Translations under genes and position numbers: made by a program
Assembly: GCA_951640165.1 (NCBI GenBank)
Contig: OX621256.1
Location: 8,742,001 to 8,806,000 of the forward strand
Direction: 5' to 3'
From: Pseudoips prasinana
Lineage: Eukaryota; Arthropoda; Insecta; Lepidoptera; Nolidae
DNA: 64,000 bases
Shown here: in pieces, positions 10,987 to 20,440 of the stretch
Numbering within the stretch: the stretch's first letter is position 1
Layout of the letters: each line of letters begins with the position of its first letter
The notes under the pieces: generated by a model
The model's input: only the letters and a program-made list of their open reading frames with translations
What the model was told of the DNA's origin: nothing
Databases searched by the model: none

Positions 10987-11682
10987 CCCAAGCAGCAAAA
11001 TTATCCTATAGTGCAGACGTTATAGGACTCCAGCACTTTTAATGTTCTCTTAAGGGTTCTAGTTTTTGCTGCATCGCTTATAATAGCAAGCATGGAGTTA
11101 GTTGGGCCTTATAGTAAATCTCCTCCTATACATTAGCTTATAATTACTTATAGGCCGAAATTAAAGGTCAAATATAAGCTTGGGTGACCTATAAAAGTAT
11201 CGCGAGGGTGTAAACGCACTCAAGAGCAGATAAACTGGTAAGCTATGCTTATAACTACTAACAAGAAACATTATAGAACCACTATAAGTAAAGTACACCA
11301 ATAAGAGTGATAAACAGAACTAAACATTCTGGATACTATTTGCATTTATTACTTGGTTTTATAAGGGTTTATAAATTTACTTTACAGAACAATTATCAGT
11401 AAAATGGAGCGGTTATATAGTGGTATAAACCAATATCGTTATAATCTTAACACGCTTATAAAGGTTTAATATAATATACTTAGTATCCAAAACTATATCC
11501 GTGGTGACCTGAACAAGAAAACATTGGTTTGTAGTAGTCTTGCAAATTCTGTTATAGTCTCAGTACGGATATTTTGATTTTGTTGAATCGTAGAAATATG
11601 AGAAGGTTCCGTACAAAATTGTTATTGTGAAAATTTAAGACATAATGTTTATTTTAATGATTCTGCACGAAAAAACGTTTAA

Positions 11683-11862
11683 TCGATAAAAGCAATTTTA
11701 AATGTAGACTTGGAAGATTGTGTTAGTGAGGAACCTGTACAAGAAGATGAATGCGATATTGAAAATTATTCCAATTTTCAACTACATAGCGATCTTAGAA
11801 AATGGGCTGTAGAATACAATACGACATGCGGCATTCAATTCTTTATTAGAAATTTTGAATAA
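11683..11862 (+). CDS. T1 small ORF, possible transposase N-terminal segment
   Basis: An open run of 59 codons, lacking a start codon, ends in TAA. It contains VDLEDCVSEEPVQEDECDI and then SNFQLHSDLRKWAVEYN. The acidic lead followed by an LRKWA..YN helix resembles, from memory, the region ahead of the catalytic part in some insect transposase-like proteins; this is a weak match. In copy 2 the same segment has a premature stop after WAVE. It could be the last coding remnant of a deleted transposase. Confidence 0.4.
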   Translation, partial: SIKAILNVDLEDCVSEEPVQEDECDIENYSNFQLHSDLRKWAVEYNTTCGIQFFIRNFE

Positions 11863-12007
11863 ATGTATTTGTTAAGTTTCAAATTCAAATTCTTCAAGTT
11901 CTCTTAGATTTCTTATAACATGTCTACATCTACGTCTTCTTGCTTTCTTGAAACGGTCATTGGATGTACGAGTTTAATTCATTCTGAATCTCTCTTCGAC
12001 ACAGCAC

Positions 12008-12376
12008 TCAGCACATGTTAGTTTGTATTTCATAAAGTGGATTTTGATTTGGTATGATGGTTTTAATGTCTTCTTTGATTGACTTTACTTCATGTTGAAG
12101 TTGTAGAATTTGACCATCCTCGACAGGCTGTATTTGGTTATCCGTGTTGTAAAGAACGAAATGTTGAGCATTTAAACTGACATCTGACAGTGTTTTTTCT
12201 GCTTCTGTTATGACAAGTTGAGGGTTTTGCGCGACAAAAGAAGATACAGGTAAAATTGCTGATCCGGATTGAATGGTAGCCGAGTTTTGTTGTAAATGAA
12301 GTGATCTTGTAGTATTTGAACGAGTATCTTCTCGAGAGACCGTTGGCATCTCACTAATTTGGTCTTGATCACGATT
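12008..12376 (-). CDS. T1 accessory protein exon, 122 residues, unknown
   Basis: Coding begins just after a 3' splice-type site (TTTATTGTTTCACAG) and gives NRDQDQISEMPTVSREDTRS, a Ser/Thr/Gln-rich middle, and a helical end with LQHEVKSIKEDIKTIIPNQN. The open frame extends upstream to 12442, but copy 2 differs there by a T-run length, shifting the frame, so that part is probably intron. A possible first exon is ATGGCGCAG|GT near 12832, conserved in both copies. No named domain is recognised; the coiled-coil-like end is all that can be said. Confidence 0.5.
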   Translation of the reverse strand, partial: NRDQDQISEMPTVSREDTRSNTTRSLHLQQNSATIQSGSAILPVSSFVAQNPQLVITEAEKTLSDVSLNAQHFVLYNTDNQIQPVEDGQILQLQHEVKSIKEDIKTIIPNQNPLYEIQTNMC

Positions 12377-13352
12377 CTGTGAAACAATAAACCAAGTTAG
12401 CAAGGGAAAGCACAAAATAGAAGTAGAAAATATTTCAAACAATTTTTAAAGCTCGAAAATCCCTTTTAGTTAAAAAGCTATCGACGTCCAGAAACATTAC
12501 CATTTTCACACCTGACACCTAAACAAAAATATGAAAATAAGACATCGGTACCTAATAACAACATAGAGTAACATTACAATATTTGCGGAACTCTAATTCC
12601 AAACAATATGGCCAAGCAATAGTTCTGATATTTACCATTTGTAACAAAGTACGCCTATAACGGTTTGTTAATGTATTTGGGAAGACCAAGTTTGTCAAGA
12701 TGGCGACTTTTCGTTGTATGTCTTACTGAAACCAACATTATTTTAAAATTCAACTTAATGAAAACGTGAATTTAGAGGGGCGTTTAAAAATTTTGACAAA
12801 TAACTTATTACACTTCACCGAAAATATACCTGCGCCATGCACATTCAAACACGGCTTCACTTATTGTTAACTAACACCCTACTCTTATTCTAGATAATAT
12901 TTATTATAAAAATATAATAACTTACCTTTATCAATATTAATTAAACTTTACAAATGTGCATAGCAACATTTACAAATTCACATCACTTTGTATGAGCTTG
13001 TAAGATATTCACCGTGTACGTTATTGTCGTGTTTGGTTCCATTTAGCGCTCATAGTTAGCTTCGCGAGAGCAAATAGTTCTACGTGGTCTAACTATAAGG
13101 TTACTATTGTCGTGATTGGTTCCATTAAGCGCTGATAGTTGGCTTCGCGGGAGAAAATAGTTTTACATAGTCCAACTATATGGCCGTTATTGGTCAAAAT
13201 GGTATTCGCCAAGTCTACTATAGATATTTAATTAGCTAAAATACGCCTATAAATTGGGCCCTTTTCCGTGGTTATAATTGCTTACTATTCCGTTATAGTC
13301 TAATGAAATGGTGGTTCCAGGACAATTACTAGACCACATTTTGCTGCTTGGG

Positions 13353-13474
13353 TAAGATTGTACAAATGGCGGCCTTATCGCTAAGTGCGATCTCTTCCAG
13401 GCAACCGTTGAATGGACCAGGAGTAAAGAAAAGGCATTTGGGCATTTGTTGGCATAATTAGCGGAAAGGATTTC
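13353..13474 (-). repeat. LINE 3' UTR, right part
   Basis: Contains plus-strand GGCGGCCTTATCGCTAAGTG and GCGATCTCTTCCAGGCAACC, the reverse complement of a 3' UTR common in lepidopteran LINEs. It resumes the sequence broken at 10986. Its right edge meets the poly(T) of the next LINE. Confidence 0.7.
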
Positions 13475-13502
13475 TTTTTTTTTTTTTTTTTTTTTTTTTT
13501 TT
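13475..13502 (-). other. Poly(A) tail of the LINE
   Basis: A run of 26 T then TT on the plus strand, followed by ATTTTTTG, which reads as CAAAAAATAAA on the coding strand and so provides an AATAAA signal next to the tail. Confidence 0.85.
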
Positions 13503-13605
13503 ATTTTTTGTACCATGGGTACTTTTAATAATAAATAAATAAATACATACATATGAATATATATAAGGCAGGTCATAGGAGAATAAGATATACAGTAATT
13601 TAACT

Positions 13606-16527
13606 TTAAAGAGAAAGATAGTAACTCTTCACCATTTTCTTAAAAATGTCCAGTGACTGAGCACCTCTCACTGTCTCTGGCAAAGCATTCCACAATCGGG
13701 CAGCTTGTACGGAAAAGGAATGGTCTAAAAATTTTGTGGAGTGCATTGGTATCTTGATTCGTAAATTTTTCGATGATCTCAGCAACCTCGAATGTGTCTC
13801 GTGGAGGAACTCAAAACGTTCCTTTAAGTAAGTCGGAGTAGCTGGATTGAACAATATACTATATAGAAGAGAAACAATGTGAGCATTCCGGCGAAGTCGT
13901 ATAGGTAACCACTTGAGTTTTGCGCGAAATTCGGAAACATGATCATATTTACGCAAACCAAATATGAATCGAATACAAAAATTTTGGAGCCTCTCAAGTT
14001 TGTTTAATTGGTCCTCCGTGATATCGAGATAGCTGGCATCAGCGTAGTCTAAAATCGGTAGGAGAAGGGAATGGGCTAGCGCAATCTTGGTGGTGGTCGG
14101 CAAAAAATTACGAAGTCGTCTAAGTGACCCAGCGGAAGCAAACATTTTTCGACTAACTTCTTTAACCTGTGGGCCCCAGGATAAGGTGGTATCAATATGT
14201 ATACCAAGGTTTTTTACCGTCTTCGACAGCGGTATGACTGAACCATTAAAGCGCACCTGTGGTATAAGGGACCAGTCTACCATAGAAATCTTTCTGGAGC
14301 TACCAACAACAATGACTTGCGTTTTAGATGTATTGATTTGCAGTCCATGTGACTTAGCCCAGCTACTTATCTGACATAAATCGGTATTAATATTATGAAT
14401 AGCTTCGTGAAGCTCTTCACGTGGTGCTTTTGAATAAATTTGAAGATCATCTGCGTAAAGGTGGTAGGATGAAATAAGTTGATTGGATATGGAATTTATG
14501 AAAATTGCAAAAAGTAACGGAGATAGAACGCCACCCTGAGGCACACCAACATTTGTATTGCACCACGAAGAGTAGCAGTCATCAATACGTATACGTTGCC
14601 GGCGGCCAGACAGGTAATTACGAAACCAGTCAATTGCCGTTGGAGATATGTTAATAGAGCAGAGTATACCTGTCAAGATATCGTGATCGACGGTGTTAAA
14701 TGCATTACTGAAATCAAGTAATGCTAACACCGTCAGATCACCCTCCTCCATGCCCGACCTAATATCCTCCGTAATATGAATCAAAGCAGTCGTGGTACTA
14801 TGACCAGGACGGAAACCGGATTGGACAGGATTCAGGAGATTATTTTTGCATAGAAAGGAGTTCAATTGGTTATGAATAAGGCGTTCTAGGACTTTGGAGA
14901 GGAATGGCAGTATGGAGATAGGACGGTACTCGGAAAAGGAACTTGGATTGGATTTTTTTGGTAACGGCGTTATTTGGCCGTCTTTCCATGCTGATGGAAA
15001 GACCCCATGGGATAGGGAAAAATTAAGGATATGGCATACGACAGGAAGGATTTCATCAAGGATGGGAATGATCATATTACGACTGATACTGTCAGTTCCT
15101 ACGGCATTGGATGTTATTGACAGTATACTCTTCCTGACATCACAAGCCGACAATTGATTAAAGACGAACTGAGAGTATTTGGGGATAGGTAGCGATGAAA
15201 GATAATTTAATGTATTAATTTTAAGTGCCCTATCAAAATTGGACGACGCAGTAAAATGTTTATTGAGTAAATTGACATCTAAGTCTTTAGGAATTGCATT
15301 TTGGCGAGACTTTCCAATCCCCATTGAGTTTAGAAATTTCCATACTTTAGCGGGATCACCGTTTTGTACAGAGTTGTGAATGTGCTGGCGTTGTGCATTC
15401 CTACACACCTTGTTGCAGTGATTTCGTAAAAAGACATATTTGTCGCGGTTCAAATCCGTTGGCCGACCTTTGTATTTTGATTTTGCCGCGATTTTTTTGT
15501 TTTGGAGAGCTTTAATTTCATCAGATAGCCAAGGAGCAGGTAGGTGTTTCAATTTAATAGGCCGTATTGGAGCATGCTTGTCGTACAACTGTAGGAGCCC
15601 GTTGTTAAATACTGTGACCATAGTGTCGACTGATGTGGCAGTATACACAGGTGTCCAATCGATGCTGCCAGCATCCTCCCGAAGATTCACCAGATCGATG
15701 CCACCAAAATTACGTTGCAGGATGATTTTAGGCTTCGCTTTCGGTGGGCGAACTTTATAGGACAAGAATATAAGGTCGTGATAGGAAAAGGCGTCAGCAG
15801 AGCACTGTCCGTGCTTATGGATATGTTGAGGAGAAGAAACAAAGATGAGATCAAGAAGCGATGGAGTAGAATTAGGAAAATGATGGGTAGCATTAAGGGG
15901 TACGATTGATAAGTTGAGAGAATCGGAAATTGCAGTTAAAGATGAGGAGCGGAAATCATTTTTAAGTAGACAGGTATTAAAGTCGCCCATGATGATTGCA
16001 TGACTGTAAGAAGGTACAAGTTTTTCAAGAAGGTTTTCTAATGAAGAGAAATAGTTAATACGGAGAGAAGGACAGTAATAGACTCCAAGCAAAAGCTTTG
16101 TATGGTGAAGATGCACTTCCAGGAAAAGGTGCTCACCGCCATTTGCAGGTGGTGGTTGCTCAGAGACGTCGACTACAGTGAAGGAAATATTAGAACGCAG
16201 ATAGATTGCCACGCCTCCACCGTTTCCTTTCACACGATCATTACGAATGAGCTCAAATCCTGGAAGTGAGTAAGCTAATGAAGGGAGACAAGGTTTCAAC
16301 CAAGATTCTGAGACAAGGATAGCATGGATATTTTTACAGTCGAAGGTGGCCAGCATATCGGGGAAGTGAGCCGGAATGCTTTGGGCATTTATGTGAACTA
16401 CATTGAAATTACGGGGAACATCGAAAAATTTCTGTGTCAAAGTGTCCGTTAGTGAGGGTATACTCGAGAAGCTATCATCATTACTACTGGCTGAGTAAAA
16501 GCTATCTTTATCACTACAGTCTGACAT
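13606..16527 (-). CDS. LINE ORF2: AP endonuclease and reverse transcriptase
   Basis: 973 residues, uninterrupted. It nicks target DNA and copies its own RNA at the nick. Endonuclease blocks: HINAQS (45-50), SESWL (73-77), GGGVAIYL (103-110), MGDFN (180-184), SLLDLIF (223-229) and SYHDLIF (248-254), where the more usual SDH is SYH. Reverse transcriptase blocks: SGFRPGHSTTTALI (570-583), LLDFSNAFNTVDH (603-615), GVPQGGVLSPLLF (661-673) and the catalytic YADD (691-694). The tail has LERLQNFCIRFIFGL and LWNALP. The RT style and LWNALPE-like tail suggest the CR1/Daphne/L2 group; the clade is my inference. The acidic N-terminus (MSDCSDKDSF) precedes the nuclease. Confidence 0.93.
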   Translation of the reverse strand: MSDCSDKDSFYSASSNDDSFSSIPSLTDTLTQKFFDVPRNFNVVHINAQSIPAHFPDMLATFDCKNIHAILVSESWLKPCLPSLAYSLPGFELIRNDRVKGNGGGVAIYLRSNISFTVVDVSEQPPPANGGEHLFLEVHLHHTKLLLGVYYCPSLRINYFSSLENLLEKLVPSYSHAIIMGDFNTCLLKNDFRSSSLTAISDSLNLSIVPLNATHHFPNSTPSLLDLIFVSSPQHIHKHGQCSADAFSYHDLIFLSYKVRPPKAKPKIILQRNFGGIDLVNLREDAGSIDWTPVYTATSVDTMVTVFNNGLLQLYDKHAPIRPIKLKHLPAPWLSDEIKALQNKKIAAKSKYKGRPTDLNRDKYVFLRNHCNKVCRNAQRQHIHNSVQNGDPAKVWKFLNSMGIGKSRQNAIPKDLDVNLLNKHFTASSNFDRALKINTLNYLSSLPIPKYSQFVFNQLSACDVRKSILSITSNAVGTDSISRNMIIPILDEILPVVCHILNFSLSHGVFPSAWKDGQITPLPKKSNPSSFSEYRPISILPFLSKVLERLIHNQLNSFLCKNNLLNPVQSGFRPGHSTTTALIHITEDIRSGMEEGDLTVLALLDFSNAFNTVDHDILTGILCSINISPTAIDWFRNYLSGRRQRIRIDDCYSSWCNTNVGVPQGGVLSPLLFAIFINSISNQLISSYHLYADDLQIYSKAPREELHEAIHNINTDLCQISSWAKSHGLQINTSKTQVIVVGSSRKISMVDWSLIPQVRFNGSVIPLSKTVKNLGIHIDTTLSWGPQVKEVSRKMFASAGSLRRLRNFLPTTTKIALAHSLLLPILDYADASYLDITEDQLNKLERLQNFCIRFIFGLRKYDHVSEFRAKLKWLPIRLRRNAHIVSLLYSILFNPATPTYLKERFEFLHETHSRLLRSSKNLRIKIPMHSTKFLDHSFSVQAARLWNALPETVRGAQSLDIFKKMVKSYYLSL

Positions 16528-17254
16528 ATTATTATAATATTAAATACCTATATAAAATAAAATAAATATATATACCTATATGTCAAAGTATTTACAATAA
16601 AAAAAAAATATATACTAGAGTCACACAGTCCACCCACCGGCTGCATTGTAAGGTATCACATTTACAATGTTAAAACTGTAACTGTACTATACACATACAT
16701 GTACTATATACATATGCAACCATATACAGTGCAGCTAAGTACAGGCTAATAAAAATGAAAAGATAATAATATAGTTATGATAATCAAAATAGTGTGTCAT
16801 GAGTAATAACGCTGTCTGTATTATAGCTATTATGTGAAGTACTAAAATGCTATTTAATTAAAATAGTATGGTTCATTTACAAAATTATATTTAAATTCAA
16901 TTTGGACTAAAATGTCGAAATATTGACTAAAAGGACTAAAAAGACCGAAAAAGTTCAGCGGAACTAAACATGGCTACAATATGCTTACATACTCTTTGTC
17001 TGACATCAAAAGTAGACAAGCAATTACAAGTTTTAAAAGTAGTAGGTGATTTGTAACTCAGATATTATTTTTAATTTGTGATGATTACCCTGTTTAAATG
17101 CACTATTTTGATTATTCATAATACTCACAATGTGGGTGTTTGAGTTTTGAAGTAACTATAAAGGTGACATACGTATAGCTTGTACGTAACTGGAATGTTT
17201 AACTAAAAAACAAGAACACAAATTTGACTGAATGAAGCTACATTAGAAAACATC
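16528..17254 (-). other. Spacer between LINE ORF1 and ORF2
   Basis: 727 bp of AT-rich DNA with no long frame on the coding strand. In most two-ORF LINEs the ORFs overlap or lie a few bases apart, so this is either a family trait or an insertion that replaced the junction. Confidence 0.6.
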
Positions 17255-18001
17255 TCATTTTTTACTTGACGCAGCAGTACGTTTGGGCTTGGTTGTTTTG
17301 GTGCATGCGACCGGCTTGGCAGTTTCTTGCGACAGAGTATTATCCAAAGGAATACAATTCAAGTCGGCGAGACATGTAATTTTCTTACGCGCCCCATTCG
17401 TTTCCGAGACATAGAAGATTTCACCCTGCTTAGTAAACGAGCGATTTACTCCATATCTGTCACGTACCTTCATGAAAAGATCGTGCCGCATCTTCGTCAG
17501 AAACTCGGATAATGTGATACCGGAACCTTTGAGCTTTGCCTTTCCAAACCAGATCTTATCGCGAAGTGTTCTATCATGCAGCTTAAATAGTATTGGCCGA
17601 GACTTCTTAGTCGATGAACTCCCCATCCTGTGACACCTTTTGATGTCCCCAGTTGAGAATGATGGCATGAGTAATTGGTCCTGAACAATACCTGCAACAA
17701 CTTCTTCAATGTTTTCCTTGGGATTTTCTGTGACACCATGTAACAAGAGAATCTTCCGGCGACCACGCATCTCAAGGCGATCAGCATCCTGAGCAAGTAG
17801 ATCAACCTGCCGCTGTAGATTGTTCATGATGTCAACAACATTGTTCCGGAAAGTTTGGAATTCTGTGGCCATTCCTGAGGTGCTTGCAGATCCACTGATG
17901 CTTGGGGACTTCTGTAATTCAGCAGCAATGGCACCCATACGTGTGTTTAGCCTTGTGAACTCCTCCCTCATTTCACTCATGGACTGCTTTATAGATTCCA
18001 T
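17255..18001 (-). CDS. LINE ORF1: coiled coil plus RRM-like RNA-binding protein
   Basis: 248 residues. Helical segments rich in heptad-like spacing cover residues 1-30 and 50-80, followed by RRKILLLHGVTENPKE (81-96) and KRCHRMG (121-127), typical of the RNA-recognition fold in L1-type ORF1 proteins. RPILFKLHDRTLRDKIW (135-151) and GEIFYV continue the RNA-binding part, and the C-terminus is basic (TTKPKRTAASSKK). Such proteins trimerise and coat the LINE RNA. It lies upstream of ORF2 on the same strand. The start is the first methionine in frame and precedes the coiled coil directly. Confidence 0.85.
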   Translation of the reverse strand: MESIKQSMSEMREEFTRLNTRMGAIAAELQKSPSISGSASTSGMATEFQTFRNNVVDIMNNLQRQVDLLAQDADRLEMRGRRKILLLHGVTENPKENIEEVVAGIVQDQLLMPSFSTGDIKRCHRMGSSSTKKSRPILFKLHDRTLRDKIWFGKAKLKGSGITLSEFLTKMRHDLFMKVRDRYGVNRSFTKQGEIFYVSETNGARKKITCLADLNCIPLDNTLSQETAKPVACTKTTKPKRTAASSKK

Positions 18002-18017
18002 TGTGTACTGGAGATAA

Positions 18018-18249
18018 TGCTATTCCGGTTGGTAAACTGTATTAACTTTCAATTAATATCATTAAATGTGTAAAATTATGAGTTATTCTTATTTAAAACT
18101 ATTTTTAAATATAGAGCTATTTAACAGCAATGTGCACTATACAAGTACCCTCGAATAAAAAAAAAGAGTAAAGATATAGTTGTTTTCCTTTTAACGTGAT
18201 TTTATAGTTTTCTCTTGATACCACGTGAATTCCGGCCCAGTAAAAAAAA
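18018..18249 (-). other. Putative 5' UTR of the LINE
   Basis: AT-rich DNA upstream of ORF1 on the minus strand, with no homology to its right-hand neighbour. The boundary with older sequence cannot be fixed; a run of A at 18241-18250 may mark another element's edge. Confidence 0.35.
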
Positions 18250-18417
18250 AACAGAGCCACCTCATACCATTCCGTGCATGTCCTAAAAGACGACTAAGAG
18301 ATAGACCAGGTTGTCGAGCAGCAGCGACATCTGTGTACTAGCTACCACCTAACTGGGGTCGTCAACTCGCATGCCAAGCGCGGTGACTACGGCAAAGCTT
18401 GTATGGCAACGTTATAA
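18250..18417 (+). repeat. Decayed LINE fragment
   Basis: Text such as CCGTGCATGTCCTAAAAGAC then GACTAAGAGATAG and GCCAAGCGCGGTGACTACGG resembles 3' regions of lepidopteran non-LTR elements. It meets the RNase H fragment abruptly at about 18417. Confidence 0.4.
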
Positions 18418-19266
18418 AAAACCAGTCACATTTGGTTTACAGATGGCTCAAAGAAAGGCCATAATTTAGGATGTGGCATTTACGGACAACTGCCCAAACA
18501 CAGGAGTAGCGTCAACCTGGGTAAAGAGGCCACCATATTCCAGGCTGAACTTTTCGCCATTAACAGATGTGTGGAAATGAACCTGGACAGAAAACTAAAG
18601 CAACAAAACATCTACATTAACTCAGACAGTCAAGCGACGCTGCTCTCGCTGGACTCTTTTGAATCCAACTCAAAACAAGTACAGTGCTGCAAAGAAAATC
18701 TGAATTCCCTGGGTCAATCCAACAGAGTCACACTCAGATGGGTACCGGGGCACTCAGGAATAGAAGGGAATGAGAAAGCAGATGAACTTGCGGGACTCGG
18801 AACCGTTAACCCTCAAAACGGACCCGAACCATTTTGTGGTATTACCAAGCAAAGGGCCTACTCTTTCCTAAACGATCAATGCACCTCAGCAGCCATGGAA
18901 CTGTGGAAATCCTCAGCTGGATCTCTACACTCAAAGGCTGTTATCAAGGGCTACAACAAAAAATTGTCGAAAGAATTACTTGAATTCAAACGTTACAAAA
19001 CATGTGCGGTAACTCGAATTCTCACCGGACACTGCAAGCTGAATAAGCACATGTTCAACCTAAAGTTGGCCGACAGCACAACTTGCAGATTCTGCCAAGA
19101 ATCAGAGGAAACTCCTTTGCATATTCTGTGCTCGTGCGGGCCACTAATGCGTTGTAGAAGTATCCACTTAGGACAGCATATTATGCAACCTGAAGAGATA
19201 CAAACACTCACTGCACAATTAAACAGGGAGTTTTTGGAAGCTGTAGGATTGAGCAGTGAACTTTGA
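18418..19266 (+). pseudogene. LINE RNase H domain and CCHC tail, 5'-truncated
   Basis: Open from 18418 to the stop at 19266 (282 codons). RNase H motifs in order: FTDGSK, FQAELFAI, NSDSQA and VPGHSGIEGNEKADELA, supplying the acidic residues that remove RNA from the RNA/DNA hybrid. A CRFCQESEETPLHILC motif follows, a C-x2-C-x7-H-x4-C knuckle. RNase H after the RT is typical of I, R1 and LOA clade LINEs. The RT itself is missing, so this is a truncated insert. The open frame with all RNase H residues is well preserved. A TAA-type tail (AAATAATAATAATG) at about 19345 fits the I clade. Confidence 0.85.
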
Positions 19267-19411
19267 CAAAGTCAAGGAGCTCTGCTACAATAGATCAGTA
19301 ATGGTCGAGGTAGCAAGATGCCATCAAGGCATCAAGCCCCAAACAAATAATAATAATGTATACAACTGACTCGCTTAGAACCATATTCAGGGATAAGGGT
19401 TTTCTGACACT

Positions 19412-19897
19412 TACTGGTATAAATTTGTATTTTTGTAAAACACAACATGGAATATTTCGTGCTCAAATCTGCCACCAGATCTAATTTACGGACTAGATAT
19501 AATTATAACTTACAGTTGCCACCATCCATTAATAATATTTTTTTACAAGAGTGCCTTTGTTACTGCAATATGCATATATAATCATCTACCTGAAAATATC
19601 AAGGAATTGGAAGGCAAAAAATTCAAAAACGTTTGGGAAAAGTGGCTTATTTGCAATGTGTTTTACGATCTCAATGAGTATTTTGCCAAAAAGTAGTACT
19701 TTTTTCTATAAATTGTAATAAATAATTCCACAAATATAGGTATATTATACTAATAAGAGTTGTTATGTACTATTATGTTTAATTCATAGGCCTTACTGTT
19801 GCACGCCCGATACGGGTAACTGTTGATACTCAAAATTTTATATCATCTACAATGTACACAGTTTTAGCAATAAAGAAATCTTTATCTTTATTTTGAC
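19412..19897 (+). pseudogene. CR1-like LINE C-terminus and 3' UTR
   Basis: Plus-strand translation near 19570-19690 reads YNHLPENIKELEGKKFKNVW and ends FYDLNEYFAKK, the usual C-terminal end of CR1/L2-type reverse transcriptase proteins. Related ends lie at 45604 and 55314. The 3' UTR has GCACGCCCGATACGGGTAAC, then AATAAAGAAATC with a short tandem tail (CTTTATCTTTATTTT). Confidence 0.65.
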
Positions 19898-20440
19898 CCA
19901 TACTGTTTATTGTATATACGGGCAAGATTGGCGTGATACGGTAAAAGGTTTATAAGCCCTTTTAACCACGCTATCCTTATAATTATACAGTAAAACGAAC
20001 ATTCACTGAACTGACGCGGATTTAATACATACCAAACAAAAGCGTTTCACTTAGAACATTCAAATTGAAATTCACATTCCATGAAATTACCTTCATGTCT
20101 AGGTAAGATATTACTCATAGCATTAACGTGTTCACTTGAGCAGCATTTTAATATCTAATTGTGGAATACAAGCTTCAAGACTGATATGAAGATTTAGAAT
20201 TACTTATTAATCTTCAATATTTTTAGGTTTTGCAAGATTTGACTATTCTTTATTATCAAAATACAAAATCAATCTGTAGTTAACACTAATAGTTTCTATA
20301 ATAGATAATTAATATTAATAATTCCGCTGTTGGCAGTTAAGTCATGCCGGGATGCAATTTGCACCGCCCTCCCGCAAAAATATGCACATGCAAAAACGAC
20401 AATATAAAAAGCAAATTATATGCGCCAGTTCGATACCCAA
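19898..20440. other. AT-rich unassigned sequence
   Basis: No gene or shared repeat recognised. Confidence 0.35.

Larger units (their letters stand above)
10987..13352 (-). mobile_element. 2.37 kb DNA transposon T1, copy 1
   Basis: Ends are perfect 15-bp inverted repeats CCCAAGCAGCAAAAT and its complement. TA flanks both ends (10985-10986, 13353-13354). The inner termini are rich in TATAAG/CTTATA motifs (about 11020-11470). Two coding segments converge: 12008-12376 on minus and 11683-11862 on plus. Copy 2 (38472-40838) is the same length within 1 bp, in opposite orientation and a few per cent different. No DDE motifs were found, so it is probably nonautonomous. Strand is set by the longer coding segment. 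Confidence 0.85.
13475..18017 (-). mobile_element. CR1-like LINE with two open ORFs
   Basis: A minus-strand non-LTR retrotransposon. The poly(A) tail appears as plus-strand T at 13475-13502, ORF2 is 13606-16527 and ORF1 17255-18001. Both frames are open, so the insertion is young. A 727-bp spacer between the ORFs is unusually long. The true 5' end is uncertain and may lie up to about 18240. No target duplication was identified; the 3' end abuts another LINE's 3' UTR. Confidence 0.85.

Noticed and set aside
10987..13352. T1 as a piggyBac element because TTA precedes CCC
   Set aside because: Copy 1 has TTA/TAA and copy 2 has GTT/TTG around the ends, so no TTAA duplication exists.
14087..15909. 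Plus-strand ORFs across LINE ORF2
   Set aside because: They are antisense to a complete endonuclease/RT frame.
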